Shown here: positions 33,991 through 46,695 of the stretch, one piece after another | Position numbering within the stretch: the stretch's first letter is position 1 | Layout of the letters: each line of letters starts with the position of its first letter | Assembly (NCBI GenBank): GCA_014529385.2 | Contig: CM043947.1 | Coordinates: 128,952,391 to 129,016,390, forward strand | Length of the DNA: 64,000 nt | Source: Adiantum capillus-veneris | Lineage: Eukaryota > Streptophyta > Polypodiopsida > Polypodiales > Pteridaceae | Direction: 5' to 3' | Translations under genes and position numbers: made by a program | Notes under the pieces: generated by a model | The model's database searches: none | What the model saw: the letters and a program-made list of their open reading frames with translations, nothing else | What the model was told of the DNA's origin: nothing

Positions 33991-34163
33991 TGGTGAGATA
34001 AACCTTAAATTTAACTTCTCGTGCACATGATCACTCCCTTCAACTTAACTTAATACTTAAAGAAACCAAATGGTCAAATCATATTAGGGGCAATATAAAA
34101 ATCCTTTGAGTGGAAAGAAGTGGAATTTATATTGTTATGTTGCATAAACATTTGATTTCACTA

Positions 34164-34352
34164 AATATTAACATTTCTTGGTATCCTAGGGGCAAACAAG
34201 GCAAGAAAATGCCAAAAGGGGGTGGCCACAAGGGCGTGCAGATGAGCCATCCAATACTTTTGTCTAGACCATCTGCGCGCCCTTGTGGCCACCCCCTCTT
34301 TTGCATTTTGTGGCCTTGTATGCCCCCTAGGATATAAAGAAAAGTTAATATT
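34164..34352. repeat. fold-back hairpin element (unit B, second)
   Basis: About 189 bp with arms of roughly 85 bp and terminal AATATTAAC/GTTAATATT. It is the uninterrupted form of the element at 21847-22292. Confidence 0.8.
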
Positions 34353-34519
34353 TGGTTAAAATGTAAATGTCCATTACCAAAAATCACTTAACTTAAAACA
34401 CATGAATAATCAAAAAGGCAAATGAATTTGGAGAGAGTAGACACAACTGATGTCAATCATTTTGTCATTCCAAAGTCATTTGATTACAAAGAGAAGGGTG
34501 TACAATACAAAAAGGGCAG

Positions 34520-35420
34520 TGTAACCTTGGCTAATGCTTGAATTCTCGTCACGGTTGAAGTGCAAGCTTCATTTTCTCTGGCTGTATTGTCACTCTATTT
34601 TCATGTATGGTGCATAGGTTGGTATCTTCCAACACCAAAATGATGTGGGCCTTTGCTGCTTCATGAATAGCCTCCAACACCATTTTTTGCATCCTGTATT
34701 GATTTCCATAGCTTTGAAGCACCTCCTTCACAATGGGAGCAAAGGGGGCACGTCAAATTAGAAGCTCGATATTCTTTTAATAGTGCCAATTTTTTGCAAA
34801 TACCCTTGCTATTTTACGATGCCACCAAGGTTGTCTTGTGGGCACTTGCACATTTTTTGGTTGGCGGCATTTGGGCTTCTTGAAAAACTTAGATTTGTGC
34901 ATATTTATATGCTTTGGTGTTGGATCTGCCACCTCTTCTGAGTCATCCTCTTCCCTTGCCTCCTGATTTTGTGTTGTGGGGAGAGCTCCTTGGCCATGAG
35001 GCAATGTATTTCCCCCCATTCCCACCTAATGTGTGCGTTGTATCTGTGGTTGTTGCCATGGTGAATCTGTCTTTGATTCAATATTTTTTTTGACCACATA
35101 ATCTTTGGATAGTCTTCTTGTGATTGGTGGAACAGCGGCTCCTTCCTATCAGACTCTGATCTTTGCTGGCCCTCTTCTTCTCGCTAGGACTGGGCCCGTA
35201 CTCTATGTTGAGGTGTTTGTTGTTGTGCACGTAAATAATCTTCTACCCTCAATTACTCATGGGCCCAACTACCATGCCCCCTACTTGAAGAGTGCCTAGA
35301 ACAGCCAGATGTTCGCGGATGTTTTCTTGTGCTTTTAAGCCATGCCAGCTTCTCACATACTTGGAGAGTGTTTCTGTTGACAGGTGGATGCTGTTTGGCG
35401 GTTTCTTTGGTGCGCGTCCT
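34520..35420 (-). pseudogene. divergent histone H3-like gene (unit B)
   Basis: Same layout as 22400-23359. The start codon is AGG (rc of 35418-35420), so the start is lost, but the following residues T-R-T-K-E-T-A-K keep the Arg of canonical H3. The tail frame 34777-35025 and the fold frame 34549-34731 (S-Y-G-N-Q-Y-R-M-Q, then E-D-T-N-L-C-T-I-H) are better preserved in loop 1 than in unit A. Stops before alpha1 (TAA) and after L-L-I (TGA) fall at the same positions as in A, and one Trp codon near the end is TGA. Confidence 0.8.
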
Positions 35421-35480
35421 TGGGTATGTGGTAAGAGCTCACCTGCGCTTAAGAAATGAGTGGTTTATGAGAGCATCCAA

Positions 35481-35489
35481 TATTTATAA
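35481..35489 (-). promoter_or_regulatory. TATA box of the H3-like gene (unit B)
   Basis: TTATAAATA on the minus strand with the adjacent GGGCCC pair, as in unit A, although the start codon of this copy is lost. The spacer from 35500 to 36110 shows no gene. Confidence 0.55.
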
Positions 35490-36109
35490 GGGCCCATTTT
35501 AAAAGGGCCCTGTTCACACTGTTTTTTGCAAAGAACTATTATGTTTTAGATGGATGCACCAAACTTTAATAAAAAATATGTAAAGAAGAGTTGGACACTG
35601 CGTTCACATGTATTCACTTGTCAAAATTCCACTTTGACCCTTGTCGCACTCTGCATTGGTGCCATACAGCATGCTTTGCGGGGCCTTGCAACATTCGCCA
35701 CTTGTTGTTATGCTCTTGATGACTCAATTTGCATACTTCCCTAGAAATCTTGGATTGTTGCGCACACTCCATTGTGAGCTTATAAGAAAATGATGTACAC
35801 AAAAATTAGTTGAACATCCTCTCCGAATAATTAGATACAACATTCCACCAGCATGTCAAGTATTTTTGAAGTACACCCCCTTGCTCGATACTAGGAATTT
35901 TCCATACCTTGAGTGCTAATAATTTCCATATTTGTGCATAAAAAATGCACCATGCACAAACAAGATATGTTGTTCACATGAGAATGAAAATAATCCCTTG
36001 TAATAAGTCCATCTATGTAACATGGCCTACCATGTAATGTGTGATTTTATTTTCACCCCAAGAAAGGGTGAAGACCTTGGTGAAATCCGTCAAGGCTTCT
36101 TGAAATGAT

Positions 36110-38310
36110 TGGCGTTGTTATTTTGTTGTGCCGGTAAGGTCCATAATCTTGACCATTTTATCAAAATGTGCCCAGACCTTCTTGCACTTGTTTGCAAGCT
36201 CTCCATTTGAATCATTGCCAATAGTAGCAGTGCATAACTTGTTCCAAAGTTTGCAAAGGTCATCTTCCTTGTGGTATTGACCTGTCTTTCCTTGGGCTAC
36301 CCTCTGCTCTTTGTAGCAACGATAGACACATTTCTAGTGTGATAGCCAAAGGAATTCAAGAGTTCCTCCACCCTTTTGATTTCTTCCTAGAACTTTTCCA
36401 ATGGCTTGATTGTGAAAGAATAGTCCATATGGAGCTTCAATAGCCTATCAAAATTGTGCATGAATGCGTGTAATGTATAAAAATGTACATTTGATAGAGC
36501 AAATGGAAACATTGGATTCCAATCCTGGTCCTTTTGTGCATGATATAGGGCATTGAGCATGGGAAATCTCAAAATATATGCTTTCCTTTCGCTGCCTTAA
36601 TCTCTGACATCACTACAATCCAACCCTTCTTCTCCATCTCCTTGCCATGGAAGCATTGAACCTCGCTTTGCAGAGTTCTTGTGTGATTTTGGTCTGTTAG
36701 GTTTATACCCTCGAGTGAAAAATCGACAAGTCATGAGAGAAGAAGCCCCATGTTTATAGCCAAGCAAACACTTCATGATCTTCTAGTCCCCACCTAGGTG
36801 CCACTCCATATCAAAGCTACCAAAATCCTCAATCTCCAACTTCTCATTTTCAATTTTGGAGTGGATTACTTGTATGTTCCATGGAGTTCTCTCAAACATC
36901 CATGAAAGTACTCCATTAGTCTCTTTGGGCACCTCAATAGCATCCAAACACCACTAATGTCTTCTCTAATTGCACACTAAAAGACGGGGTGGTAAATGTC
37001 TCGAAAGAATCCCTTTGCTTGGTTTGCAAAAGGGCCTCGTTACGTTAGAGTGACACTTGACCTCTCTAACCTTTGTCCTTTCACTATTTAACACACATGG
37101 AGTTTCAACACAAAAGCACCCTTTGAGCCAAGCATTGAAAAATACATAGTAGCAAGACCTTATACTTCAAAGTCTATGATAAGAACACAACCAAAAGAAA
37201 GAAGTATAGTGTGTCACCTTCTTTAGGTTACTCGTAAAATCTAAGCATGGCTTGTTGAAAGATTCTACGGTCCACAAGAATATTGTTCCACATTGTGTAA
37301 GGGAAGCCCTTCTCCGAAGGTCTTATGGAGTGTTTCTTACATTTTCCCCTTGCTTTTGTTGTGCACAAAGCATAAAGCAAAGTTAGCATTGTGTCCTCAA
37401 CGTCTAGGTATGTCCCAATGCGAGAGAAGACATCTTCATTTGTGGACTTCTTTGCAAGGTTGACCTTGTGCGAAATGGGAAATAGGTTTTCCACAATGCC
37501 ACGCTCTTTGCACGCATCCTTTAGGAGATGAAAAATAGACTCATAGGCTTTGGTGTTGATCCTAGGCTCATCACAAGCGTGTTGCACGTCACCTTCACTA
37601 ACTACATTTCTCAAATACACATAAGGTCCTTGGTGACTGCATCCTTAATGTGCTTCCCCCTAGGTGATTGTAAGATAAAAATCAGATCATGGATGTTGAG
37701 ACAACTAGTAAGAAGGTTGACTCGATATCTTGGCTTGTTCCACGGCATGCCTCCTGGATGTAGCCTCTAGCAACCAATAAGATAAATGTTAGAAAATAGG
37801 GTGAAGTAAGAATGTATCTTGCAAGTAAAGAACAAATCACCTTGTGACTGTCACTCATCCTTTGCGTCCTCCACCCAAATGGTCAAGGGTTTCAATGGAT
37901 GAATATGTGCGTTTGTGCTTGCTTGCACCAAGGGGTGTGTCTTTCAAACATGTGATGGTGTTGGCAAGATTCATAATGTGGGCATCCTTTTCTTGCATTT
38001 TTTGTTGAAGAGGTTCAAGAGTTTCGACCTCCCTCTCTGAAGAGGGAATACTTTCTTGTAATGCCACCGTCTTGAGCTGAAGAACTTGAAATTGATGCAT
38101 TCAAGAATACGAAGAAGCACCTGCATTTATACACAACCGCTTACAATAGCCTAACAAGCCCACTTCTCCCCTTCAAAGATATTGAAAAAATGTCGAAAGG
38201 GTATCAAAGGATGGATGGAAGCAGCTTATAGGATTGTAAGGGTACAAATGGTAGCTAATGTTGCGTGAGGGGAGGAGGGAGAGAGAGGGGAGGAGCAGGA
38301 CGGTAGGGGC
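36110..38310 (-). pseudogene. long minus-strand gene (unit B)
   Basis: Copy of 24058-26392. Best parts are the coiled coil 37855-38100 (SSEREVETLEPLQQKMQEKD), 37228-37620 (VVSEGDVQHACDEPRIN..., ending Q-Q-A-M-L-R-F-Y-E) and 36387-36572. The Cys-x-x-Cys part is broken, and a deletion near 36300 removes part of the last segment. The boundary after the coiled coil (CACAAG then GTGATTTG) and TTGCTAG further on look like intron splice sites. Confidence 0.45.
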
Positions 38311-38319
38311 AGGGACGGT

Positions 38320-39060
38320 AGGCTATGTAGGATCCCTGCCTTGAAGATAGTCACAACAGTAGACAAATTCCAAGTCTCAAGTAACCCCTTGCACATGGCA
38401 TGACTGAAAAACTCTGTAAGAACCTCTACGGGCATATCTCTAGCATGTATGAAGTGCTTTGCTACTAGACCATCATGATCATATTCCGTACTAGTCCTCA
38501 TCATGTCAATGGCTATGTTTACTATCTCAGTGGTAAAGAAGGTGCTAATAGGTGGGCATGGCTCTACAGGATCTAGAAAGGGGTCCTATCCAGGAACTGC
38601 ATATAACAATGTCACATATTGGCCCCACACATCAGGAGAATTAATCATTGCGTTCTCATGAGTCTCTACTAAAATATAGCTGATAAAAGTATCGCTCCAT
38701 GTGGTCTAATTAAGCTCGTTTCTTCCATCGCACAAGGCGCGGGGAAGAAATCGAAGACTATCTATAAGTGATCACTCCTAAAAGAAGATCCCTCCGAAGC
38801 TGGTCTCTCATCTCTCTGCACTCATCATCATACCAACTACTCTAGGGCATGCTCCCATAATGTTTCCTCTGACCCCATTTAGTGTGTGCATATACGTGTG
38901 ATGCTGCACCATGCAGTTCTCAGTTAGTAAAGTGGTGCACTCCTCTACTGAGAGGCCATGACCACCTGTGTATAGACAGTTATAGATATCCTCTGAATAA
39001 ACCAAGTTTGTCTCTAGTGTAAATGTATAATGGGTATGTGACCTGATTCCTCATGTCTAG
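38320..39060 (-). pseudogene. LINE ORF2 fragment (unit C)
   Basis: Starts abruptly within the LINE at the unit B/C junction. Frames 38226-38504 and 38808-39005 match unit B. No MITE at the unit B site. 39060-39290 shows no gene. Confidence 0.75.
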
Positions 39061-39289
39061 GTTGTACTATACTAAAACGAAACAGACAATGTCAAAAGAG
39101 CATAATTCACTGCTATGCCCACTAGCATTAGGAAAAATATGAACCCTCTAGGGGCCCTTTGGGATTAAGATTAACTAGAGGCCATCCAATGAGAAGAGGG
39201 TGGTGTAAACTCTCTATGCCCTCAAAAAGGTAGGGGATAAAGTAGTCTTACACTTATTAATGCACTTATACCTAATGAGAAGGTTGGGG

Positions 39290-39790
39290 ATGGGGGAGGG
39301 GTGTAGGGTGGGAGGGGGGTGGTGGGCCACCTAGAACCTCCAAATTCCCTCCTTTTTTATCCTATTTTGAAAAAATCCCAAAATATTGAAAACTCAAATC
39401 TTATCTTCTTAAAACCCCCCTAAACCTATTTTATGGTCAAAAAAGTACTTTTTGACCTCCAAAAGTCAAAACGTGCACCTAAAAACCCTAAATTTAAAGC
39501 TTTTTTCAAAAAACTTGGAGACAACATTTTTTACTATCCAAAGCCCCCCCAATACTATTCCTTAGTTAAAAAGTGGTTTTCTCTCTCTAAAACCCCTTTT
39601 CCAACCCCTCCTTGGTTGTAGTCATCACTCACCCTCTACTCCAACAGTCTCTCTCTACACTGTCTCCATTGTTGCAGCAAGGAAGCTCCTCTATCCTCCC
39701 CTACCACCTACCATTTCCATGAAAAGAAAAGGTTATCCACCTTCTCCTCTCTCGATTGCAAAGGCGGCCAAAGGATGAGGTCACAACACA
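39290..39790 (+). repeat. minisatellite leader, contracted (unit C)
   Basis: Leader and less than one 260-bp repeat remain; the sequence then jumps to AAAGGCGGCCAAAGGATGAGG near 39760. Confidence 0.6.
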
Positions 39791-39794
39791 AGAG

Positions 39795-40575
39795 GTATAG
39801 ATAATGAGTGGGTGCCACAAGAGTTCACCAAAGGTGCTTGGGTATACATGAAGCCATCTGCTATTGGCCCTCACAGTGTGCGAAATCATGTAAACTTGGA
39901 TCATCAATGGAAAGGAGAGATCCTTGGCTTCAAGAATCACAAATACAAGGGGACCATAGCCATTATACAAGATGTTTTCTCAATGTCAAGCATGCAACTG
40001 CAACAACCATCTCAATTTCCAACACATTGTAAATACATGTTTTGAGAATACAAAGCTAGGTGTGAAATCACAGTGGAATGTTTTTATGGATTCATAATTA
40101 AGATTTTCCATGCATTTATAGTCATATTTCCATCCAATTGGTGGAGGAGCAGCCATAACACAGTCTCCCTTACGCATTCAATTCTGTACATGCGGATATT
40201 GGAGCAACACCGAACTGGTTCAAAGAAGGTTTTTCTTCTATTCTCACTCCTCTATTGTGCCTACTTCTACACAAGAGTTTGAAAAGCTTGAACCCGTCAA
40301 AGTACCTTGATTATTAAGTATAGAGTGGCCATAACGAGATTTGTGGTCGGTAGCATCTTTCAAGCAAAAGATGATAATAGATGTTCAAAACTCCTTGAAA
40401 TATTATAAAGCTTCTCGGTCTGTGTGCTTGAGTTGGTTTTTGCCTATTGATTGTTTCGTGCACATTTTTAAAGAGTTTGGATTTGTGGAGACTACCACAA
40501 TGATTGTATGTAAAGATGTGCATTATGAGGAATTAAGGAGGCTTTTAGAAGAGGACTTGGGTTTTGTGTAGGGCA
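39795..40575 (+). pseudogene. degenerate plus-strand frames, unknown family (unit C)
   Basis: The best preserved copy. 39812-40045 is open through the G-A-W-V-Y region, and 40341-40571 is open through F-K-E-F-G-F-V-E-T-T to E-E-D-L-G-F-V and a stop. The family is unknown. 40575-41210 has no supported gene. Confidence 0.4.
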
Positions 40576-41229
40576 TGCACAATGGGGATAGGACCCTTGT
40601 AAGGTTGGATCTTCAGGTATTGGGATACGGTATTTAAAATACCACACATCCTTGTACATACGATTTCACTATGATCGTTGGATGTGTAAGCTTGAAGTGT
40701 GGACTCCCTGACAAAGCGTAGATGGTTCTATTGCAAGATTTGACATTGTAGTGAGGATGCCCAATGATGCTTTGGAGGCTGTCTAAGTGGACAAGCATTG
40801 GACTCTCAATAATGTACGAGAACGTTTTGGCTATTATGGGGTTTTGAGGACCTTCAACAAGTGGAATATTGTTTGCAAGGTCACAAGGTGAGAATCCTTC
40901 CACCACATTTCCACTCCATCAGAGTTTGACGATCATTGGCTACTGATTGTGATAAATTTCCGTAGATTGAGAAGAGAATGAAAGACAAGTTGAAGGTCGA
41001 GGAGGATTGGGGCATGGATGGAACTATGCTATTGCTCTTATAGCTTTAATACTCTTGCAGTTTTAGAACTAATCCCCTATGTAATTAATATGATTTTCTT
41101 TGGAAAATTTAAGACTTTGAATAGAATTTTTCACATTCAGATGAAAGTTCAATTTTGGTGAGAGTGCCTTTTTTTAATTGGAAAAAGTGCCTTCTTTAAA
41201 AAAGTGACCATTATAAAAGGGGGGCTGCA

Positions 41230-42170
41230 TAACTCATTGAAACTTTTTATTTTTGCAACCATTGTGCTCCTCCACTCTCTGTCTGTACCCCAAGCTACAT
41301 ATGGACGCCTCCATAGCCTTTGCATCTGCACCCACATCCACCCTTTGTAACGCTTCACCCTCTTCCTTGAGGACATTAATTCCAAAGGGAAATTGGACCT
41401 CCACATCTTCTTTACTCGTCTCCCCAACCTTGACGCCACAATTGCCCTTCACATGGATGCATTTGCCAAAATTTCAGCATTCATGGAGGAGCACATCATA
41501 AAATATTTCGTATGTATATCCCCACATGCACGGATCTGGTGCATTGCGATCTCTTGCACTAGACACACAAAGTGGTTGAGACGGTTCAAAGAAGCTACCG
41601 CCCCACCGATGCATGCCATTTCTCGATGAGCAAGCCCCAGGGGTGTCAGTGCTCAAGAAGCACAAGTTGGGGATGGAGTACCTTTCTCAGTTGGCAATGT
41701 TCATGTTATTTGTGAGCGAGGAAGCTCATTTGGAGGAGCTTCGCCTACCACACCTTTAGGTTGGGTCCTTTATCAAGGACTCCCAAGGAGCAGGAGGGTG
41801 TCCCATGAACCTTGCAGAAAAAGGACAGGCACTTCGGCTCGAGTACCCTACGGGGCTTGAGGAGGTGATTGAGAAATCCATCATTGTGACTGTCCCTAGT
41901 GACACTCTAGTGGATGCACCACTAATGGATGAGGCTATCCTAGAGGTAGAAATCAACCACTTCTCCTGAGTGGTAGTGAATGGGGAGGAGTATGTCTTTA
42001 TGCATGACTTGGAGAAATCATTTGGTATGCGCATGGATGAATGCTTGAGTGTGCTATGTGCCAATGCCCAATTTCCCTTAGACAGTATGCCGAATGCCCT
42101 TGAAAGCAAGCTCTTGCCACTTGGGGACTCTATTACTGACACTATTGCAGTTGTGTGTACAAAGGTCTTG
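41230..42170 (+). pseudogene. unknown gene (unit C), tail deleted
   Basis: Copy of 19687-20934. 41393-41629 and 41970-42257 are open; a TGA replaces Ser near 41967. The C-terminal hydrophobic part is lost, because the sequence jumps after 42172 to downstream DNA. A TATA box (about 41213) is kept. Confidence 0.45.
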
Positions 42171-42339
42171 GCATTTTCAGAATTAATTATTGAAATACAT
42201 TTTGAACTACCTCGCTATTTTTTATGTTCTTTTCAATGTGATATCTCAATCTTGTAAATTAATGAAATTGGTGATGTGTTGTTGCCACATAGTATGCTTT
42301 GCGGGGCCTTGCCACATTCGCCACTTGTTGTTATGCTCT

Positions 42340-42586
42340 CCCGTGGGGTTCACTATGTGTAAAACTACCATATCACGTGCGTTAAAGACATGTTTGTAAA
42401 ACCCCTTATATGTGAATTTTGTTAAGAATGTGATACACCCTTTTCTTTTAAAATCTGTAAATTTTTTTCAAATTTGAAAAAATAATGTCCTTCTGTATAT
42501 ATATTTCTTTAAGTTTCAAGAATTTTAAATACCCTTATGTTGAACTCACGTGATAGGCTACATTTTTATTAGGTGACCTCCCCGGG
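42340..42586 (-). mobile_element. ~245-bp MITE, copy 3
   Basis: Inverted relative to copies 1 and 2. Flanked by ttatgctct/gtatgctct (9 bp with one mismatch, about 42331-42339 and 42586-42594). The empty site is seen at 23650-23665 and 35705-35720. Confidence 0.8.
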
Positions 42587-42995
42587 TATGCTCTTGATGA
42601 CTCAATTTGCATACTTCCCTAGCAATCTTGGATTGTTGCGCACACTCCATTCTGAGCTTATGAGAAAATGATGTACAAAAAAAATAGTTGAACATCCTCT
42701 CCGAATAATTGGATACAACATTCCACCAGCATGTCAAGTATTTTTGAAGTACAACCCCTTGCTCGATAATGGGAATTCTCGATACCTTGAGTGCTAAAAA
42801 TTGCCATATTTGTGCATAAAAAATGCACCATGCACAAAGAAGATATGTTGTTCACATGAGAATGAAAATAATCCCTTGTAATAAGTCCATCCATGTAACA
42901 TGGCTTACCATGTAATGTGTGATGTTAGTTTCACCCCAAGAAAGGGTGAAGACCTTGGTGAAATCCGTCAAGGCTTCTTGAAATGATTGGCGTTG

Positions 42996-43472
42996 TTATT
43001 TTGTTGTGCCGGTAAGGCCCATAATCTTGACCATTTTATCAAATTGTGCCCAAACCTTCCTAAACTTGTTTGAAAGCTCTCCATTTAAATCATTGTCAAT
43101 AGTAGCTTTGCATAACTTGTTCCAAAGTTTCCAAAGGTCCACAAGAATATTGTTCCACATTGTGTAAGGGAAGCCCTTCTCTGAAGGTCTTGTGGAGTGT
43201 TTCTTACTTTTTCCCCTTGCTTTTTTTGTGCACAAAGCATAAAGCAAAGTTGGCATTGTGTCCTCAAAGTGTAGGTATGTCCCAATGCGAGAGAACACAT
43301 CTTCATTTGTGGACTTCTTTGCAAGGTTGACCTTGTGTGAAATGGGAATTAGGTTTGCCACAATGCCATGCTCTTTGAGGGCATCCTTTAGGAGTTTAAA
43401 ATAGGCTTTGGTGTTGATCCTAGCCTCATCACAAGCTTGGTGCACGTCACCTTCACTAACTACATTTCTCAA
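42996..43472 (-). CDS. fused remnant of the long minus-strand gene (158 codons)
   Basis: An internal deletion joins the V-V-S-E-G-D-V segment directly to the L-C-K-A-T-I-D-N segment, removing the Cys-x-x-Cys part. The join is in frame, so a 158-codon open frame results that still ends K-I-M-G-L-T-G-T-T-K. It is probably a chance product of decay. Function is unknown. Confidence 0.35.
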   Translation of the reverse strand: MRNVVSEGDVHQACDEARINTKAYFKLLKDALKEHGIVANLIPISHKVNLAKKSTNEDVFSRIGTYLHFEDTMPTLLYALCTKKARGKSKKHSTRPSEKGFPYTMWNNILVDLWKLWNKLCKATIDNDLNGELSNKFRKVWAQFDKMVKIMGLTGTTK

Positions 43473-43796
43473 TTACACATAAGGTCCTTAGTGACTGCAT
43501 CCTTAATGTGCTTCCCCCTAGGTGATTGTAAGATAAAAATCACATCATGGATATTGAGACAACTAGTAACAAGGTTGACTAGATATCTTGGCCTGTTCCA
43601 CCGCATGCCTCCTGGATGCAGCTTCTAGCAAGCAATAAGATAAATGTTAGAAAATAGTGTGAAGTAAGAATGTATCTTGCAAGTAAAGAACAAATCACCT
43701 TGTGACTGTCACTCATCCTTTGCGTCCTCCACCCAAATGGTCAAGGGTTTCAATGGATGAATATGTGCGTTTGTGCTCCCTTGCACCAAGGGGTGT

Positions 43797-44131
43797 CTAT
43801 TTTGACCACGCGATCTCTGGATAGCTGTCTTGTGATTGGTGGCATGGGGCTCCTCCCTATCACACTTTGATGTTTGCTGGCCCTCCTCTTCTCGCTAGCA
43901 CTGGACGTGTACTCTATGTTGAGGTGTTTGTTGTTGTGCATGTAAATAACCTTCTACCCTCAATGACTCATGGGCCCAACTACCATGCCCACTACTTGAA
44001 GAGTTCCTAGAACGGCCAAGTGTTCGTGGAAGTTTTCTTCTGCCTTTAAGCCATGCCAGCTTCTCACATACTTGGAGAGTGTTTCTATTGGTAGGCAGAT
44101 GCTCTTTGGAGGTTTGTTTGGTGCACGCCAT
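43797..44131 (-). pseudogene. H3-like gene, tail only (unit C)
   Basis: An intact ATG opens M-A-C-T-K-Q-T-S-K-E, the best preserved start of the three copies. The tail follows, then the sequence jumps at 43797 into the coiled-coil gene, so the histone fold is missing. The reading frame changes within the tail (frames 43895-44131 and 43750-43941). Confidence 0.65.
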
Positions 44132-44191
44132 GTGGTATGTGGTAAGAGGTCACTTGTGCTTAAGAAATGAGTGGTTTATGAGAGCATCATA

Positions 44192-44200
44192 TATTTATAA
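44192..44200 (-). promoter_or_regulatory. TATA box of the H3-like gene (unit C)
   Basis: TTATAAATA about 62 bp before the ATG at 44131, with the adjacent GGGCCC motif. Confidence 0.55.
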
Positions 44201-44428
44201 GGGCCCATTTTAAAAGGGCCATGTTCACACTATTTTTTGCAAAAAACTGTTATGTTTTAGATGGATGCACCAAACTTTATTAAAAATGTATGTAAAGAAG
44301 AGTTAGACACTGCGTTCACATGTAGTCAATTGTGAAAATTCCACTTTGACCCTTGTCGCACTCTGCATTGGTGCCATATAGCATGCTTTACGGGGCCTTG
44401 CGACATTCGCCACTTGTTGTTATGCTCT

Positions 44429-44675
44429 CCCGTGGGGTTTAATATGTGTAAAACTACCATATCACGTGCGTTCAAGACATGTTTGTAAAACCCCTTATCT
44501 GTGAATTTTTTTAAGAATACGATATACCCTTTTCTTTTAAAATCTGTAAATTTTTTTCAAATTTGAAAAAATAATGTCTTTCTGTATATATATTTCTTTA
44601 AGTTTCAAGAACATTAAATACCCTTCTGTTGAACTCACGTGATAGGCTACATTTTTATTAGGTGACCTCCCTGGG
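44429..44675 (-). mobile_element. ~245-bp MITE, copy 4
   Basis: Same orientation and same target (tatgctct) as copy 3, so copies 3 and 4 descend from one insertion that was later duplicated with its flanks. Confidence 0.8.
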
Positions 44676-45049
44676 TATGCTCTTGATGACTCAATTTGCA
44701 TACTTCCCTAGCAATCTTGGATTGTTGCGCACACTTCATTGTGAGATTATGAGAAAATGATGTACAAAAAAAATAGTTGAACATCCTCTCCGAATAATTG
44801 GATACAACATTCCACCATCATGTCAAGTATTTTTGAAGTACAGCCCCTTGCTGGATAATGGGAATTCTCGATACCTTGAGTGCTAAAAATTGCCATATTT
44901 GTGCATAAAAAATGCACCATGCACAAAGAAGATATGTTGTTCACATGAGAATGAAAATAATCCCTTGTAATAAGTCCATCTATGTAACATGGCTTACCAT
45001 GTAATGTGTGATGTTAGTTTCACCCCAAGAAAGGGTGAAGACCTTGGTG

Positions 45050-45446
45050 AAATCCATCAAGGCTTCTTGAAATGATTGGCGTTGTTATTTTGTTGTGCCG
45101 GTAAGGCCCATAACCTTGACCATTTTATCAAAATGTGCCCAAACCTTCCTTCATTTCTTTGCAAGCTCTTTATTTGAATCATTGTCAATAGTAGCTTTGC
45201 ATAACTTGTTCCAAAGTTTCCAAAGGTTATCTGCCTTGTGGTATTGACATGTCTTTCCTTGGGCTACTTTCTTCAAAAAGTATCTGGCTTTTTGTCCACA
45301 TACACTTGTTGGGAAATTTCATGGGCCTCCCCTCTGTTCTTTGTAGCAAGACACATTTCTAGTGTGACAGCCAAAGGAATTCAAGAGTGCCTCCACCCTT
45401 ATGATTTCTTCCTGGAACTTTTCCAATGGCTTCATTGTGAAAGAAT
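45050..45446 (-). pseudogene. long minus-strand gene, 3' end (unit C, left of nested insertion)
   Basis: Carries the final segment (K-A-T-I-D-N..., L-G-T-T-K) and the junction M-K-P-L-E-K-F-Q-E-E-I, where units A and B have a TAG in place of the Gln codon. The gene continues at 54054 across the nested elements. Confidence 0.5.
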
Positions 45447-46695
45447 TGTAAGGTCTCTGATCCCAACCAAAAAGAGCACCCTTGTACCATGAAATGATCA
45501 TAATGAAAAAAGTTACTATTTTTAGCAGTTTTCCGAATTCTGTCAGTGCCATGATGTTTAGAACGTTATAAAGTTTTGAAATGTGAATTAAAATAATTTT
45601 TGTGATAATTTTCTAAATATAGTAAGTTTTTGGTCACCCGAACCGTTTAGTTTTGACCGTCTCGAAAATTTGCACCCGTACCCCGAATTTGAAAAAAATG
45701 TATTTTCGAACCCCGAGGGGCTGCTAAATATGGCAGGTACTCGGTCCAGTACGCCTTAGTTAGAGCTCAGTATAGCAATTTACAGCATCAAATGTTAGAA
45801 AATAAGACGTAGCTAAATAGATTTTTGAGTAGATTACTTAATGGAGAGAAATAGATTTCACACACAAGAGATTATAGAGTAGAGAGAGAGAGAGAGAGAG
45901 TACACACGATATACGTGGTTCACCCAATGTGGGCTACGTCCACGGGAAAGCAGCCACTCAATGGCTTTAGCACTTCAAAAGAAGAAGTAGTTTACAAAGG
46001 GATTAAACCCTTGATAGAGCTTCCGCCTTGCTTCACTCTCACCACCTCACACTCACCTTGTTGCATCAACTTCACACACTATGAAATGTGTGTAGAAATG
46101 GCCTTCTTTTATAGGCCAAAAGGGCTGCCCTCTCTTATGAGAGACAGCCATGTGTAGCCACCCTTGTGCGAATAAGTCCAAATCGGACCCTCCAATCCGC
46201 CCATGTGTGGCCGCCCTTGAGAAGACAAGTCTGCTTTTGAATTCGGCCACCGGCCATTGACTTCCGGCCACCAGCCACCGGCCATTTACTTCCGACCACC
46301 GGCCATCGACCATTGACTACCGGCCACCGGCCAACTGACAGGTTGTTTTCCGACCACTTTTCGGCCACCGTCCAGCCATAATATTCCGGCGAAAAAAAAA
46401 AGTCTCAGGGGCCTCCGCCCCCGAGGCCTCTAAAGTTGCCCCTCATTCTTGTCCGTGAAAATTTTGGTTTCCGGTGAGTGATTTTCCTTCACGCTATCGA
46501 GAAATTTGCGGTCTTGCTAGGAAAGCACCGGGCTTATGGCTGTGAGAGTTTGTGAGAGAACTCAACAAAAACTATATGAAGGAGTTAAACCATAGATGCC
46601 ATGAAGACTAGGGTTTGGAAAGAAGTGCAATCAAAGAAGACTCACTCTTTCTCTCTTGCATTCACACACACAAAGAAAGAACGCAAAAGAGAATG

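Larger units (their letters stand above)
26471..38319. repeat. tandem array unit B (~11.8 kb)
   Basis: Colinear with unit A but with a full LINE segment, its own MITE, an expanded and partly inverted minisatellite block, and no MITE in the second hairpin. It ends at GGGACGG (38319), where unit C begins inside the LINE. Confidence 0.8.

Noticed and set aside
42340-44675. Two independent MITE insertions at 42340 and 44429
   Set aside because: Same orientation, same target word and duplicated flanks show a single insertion copied later.
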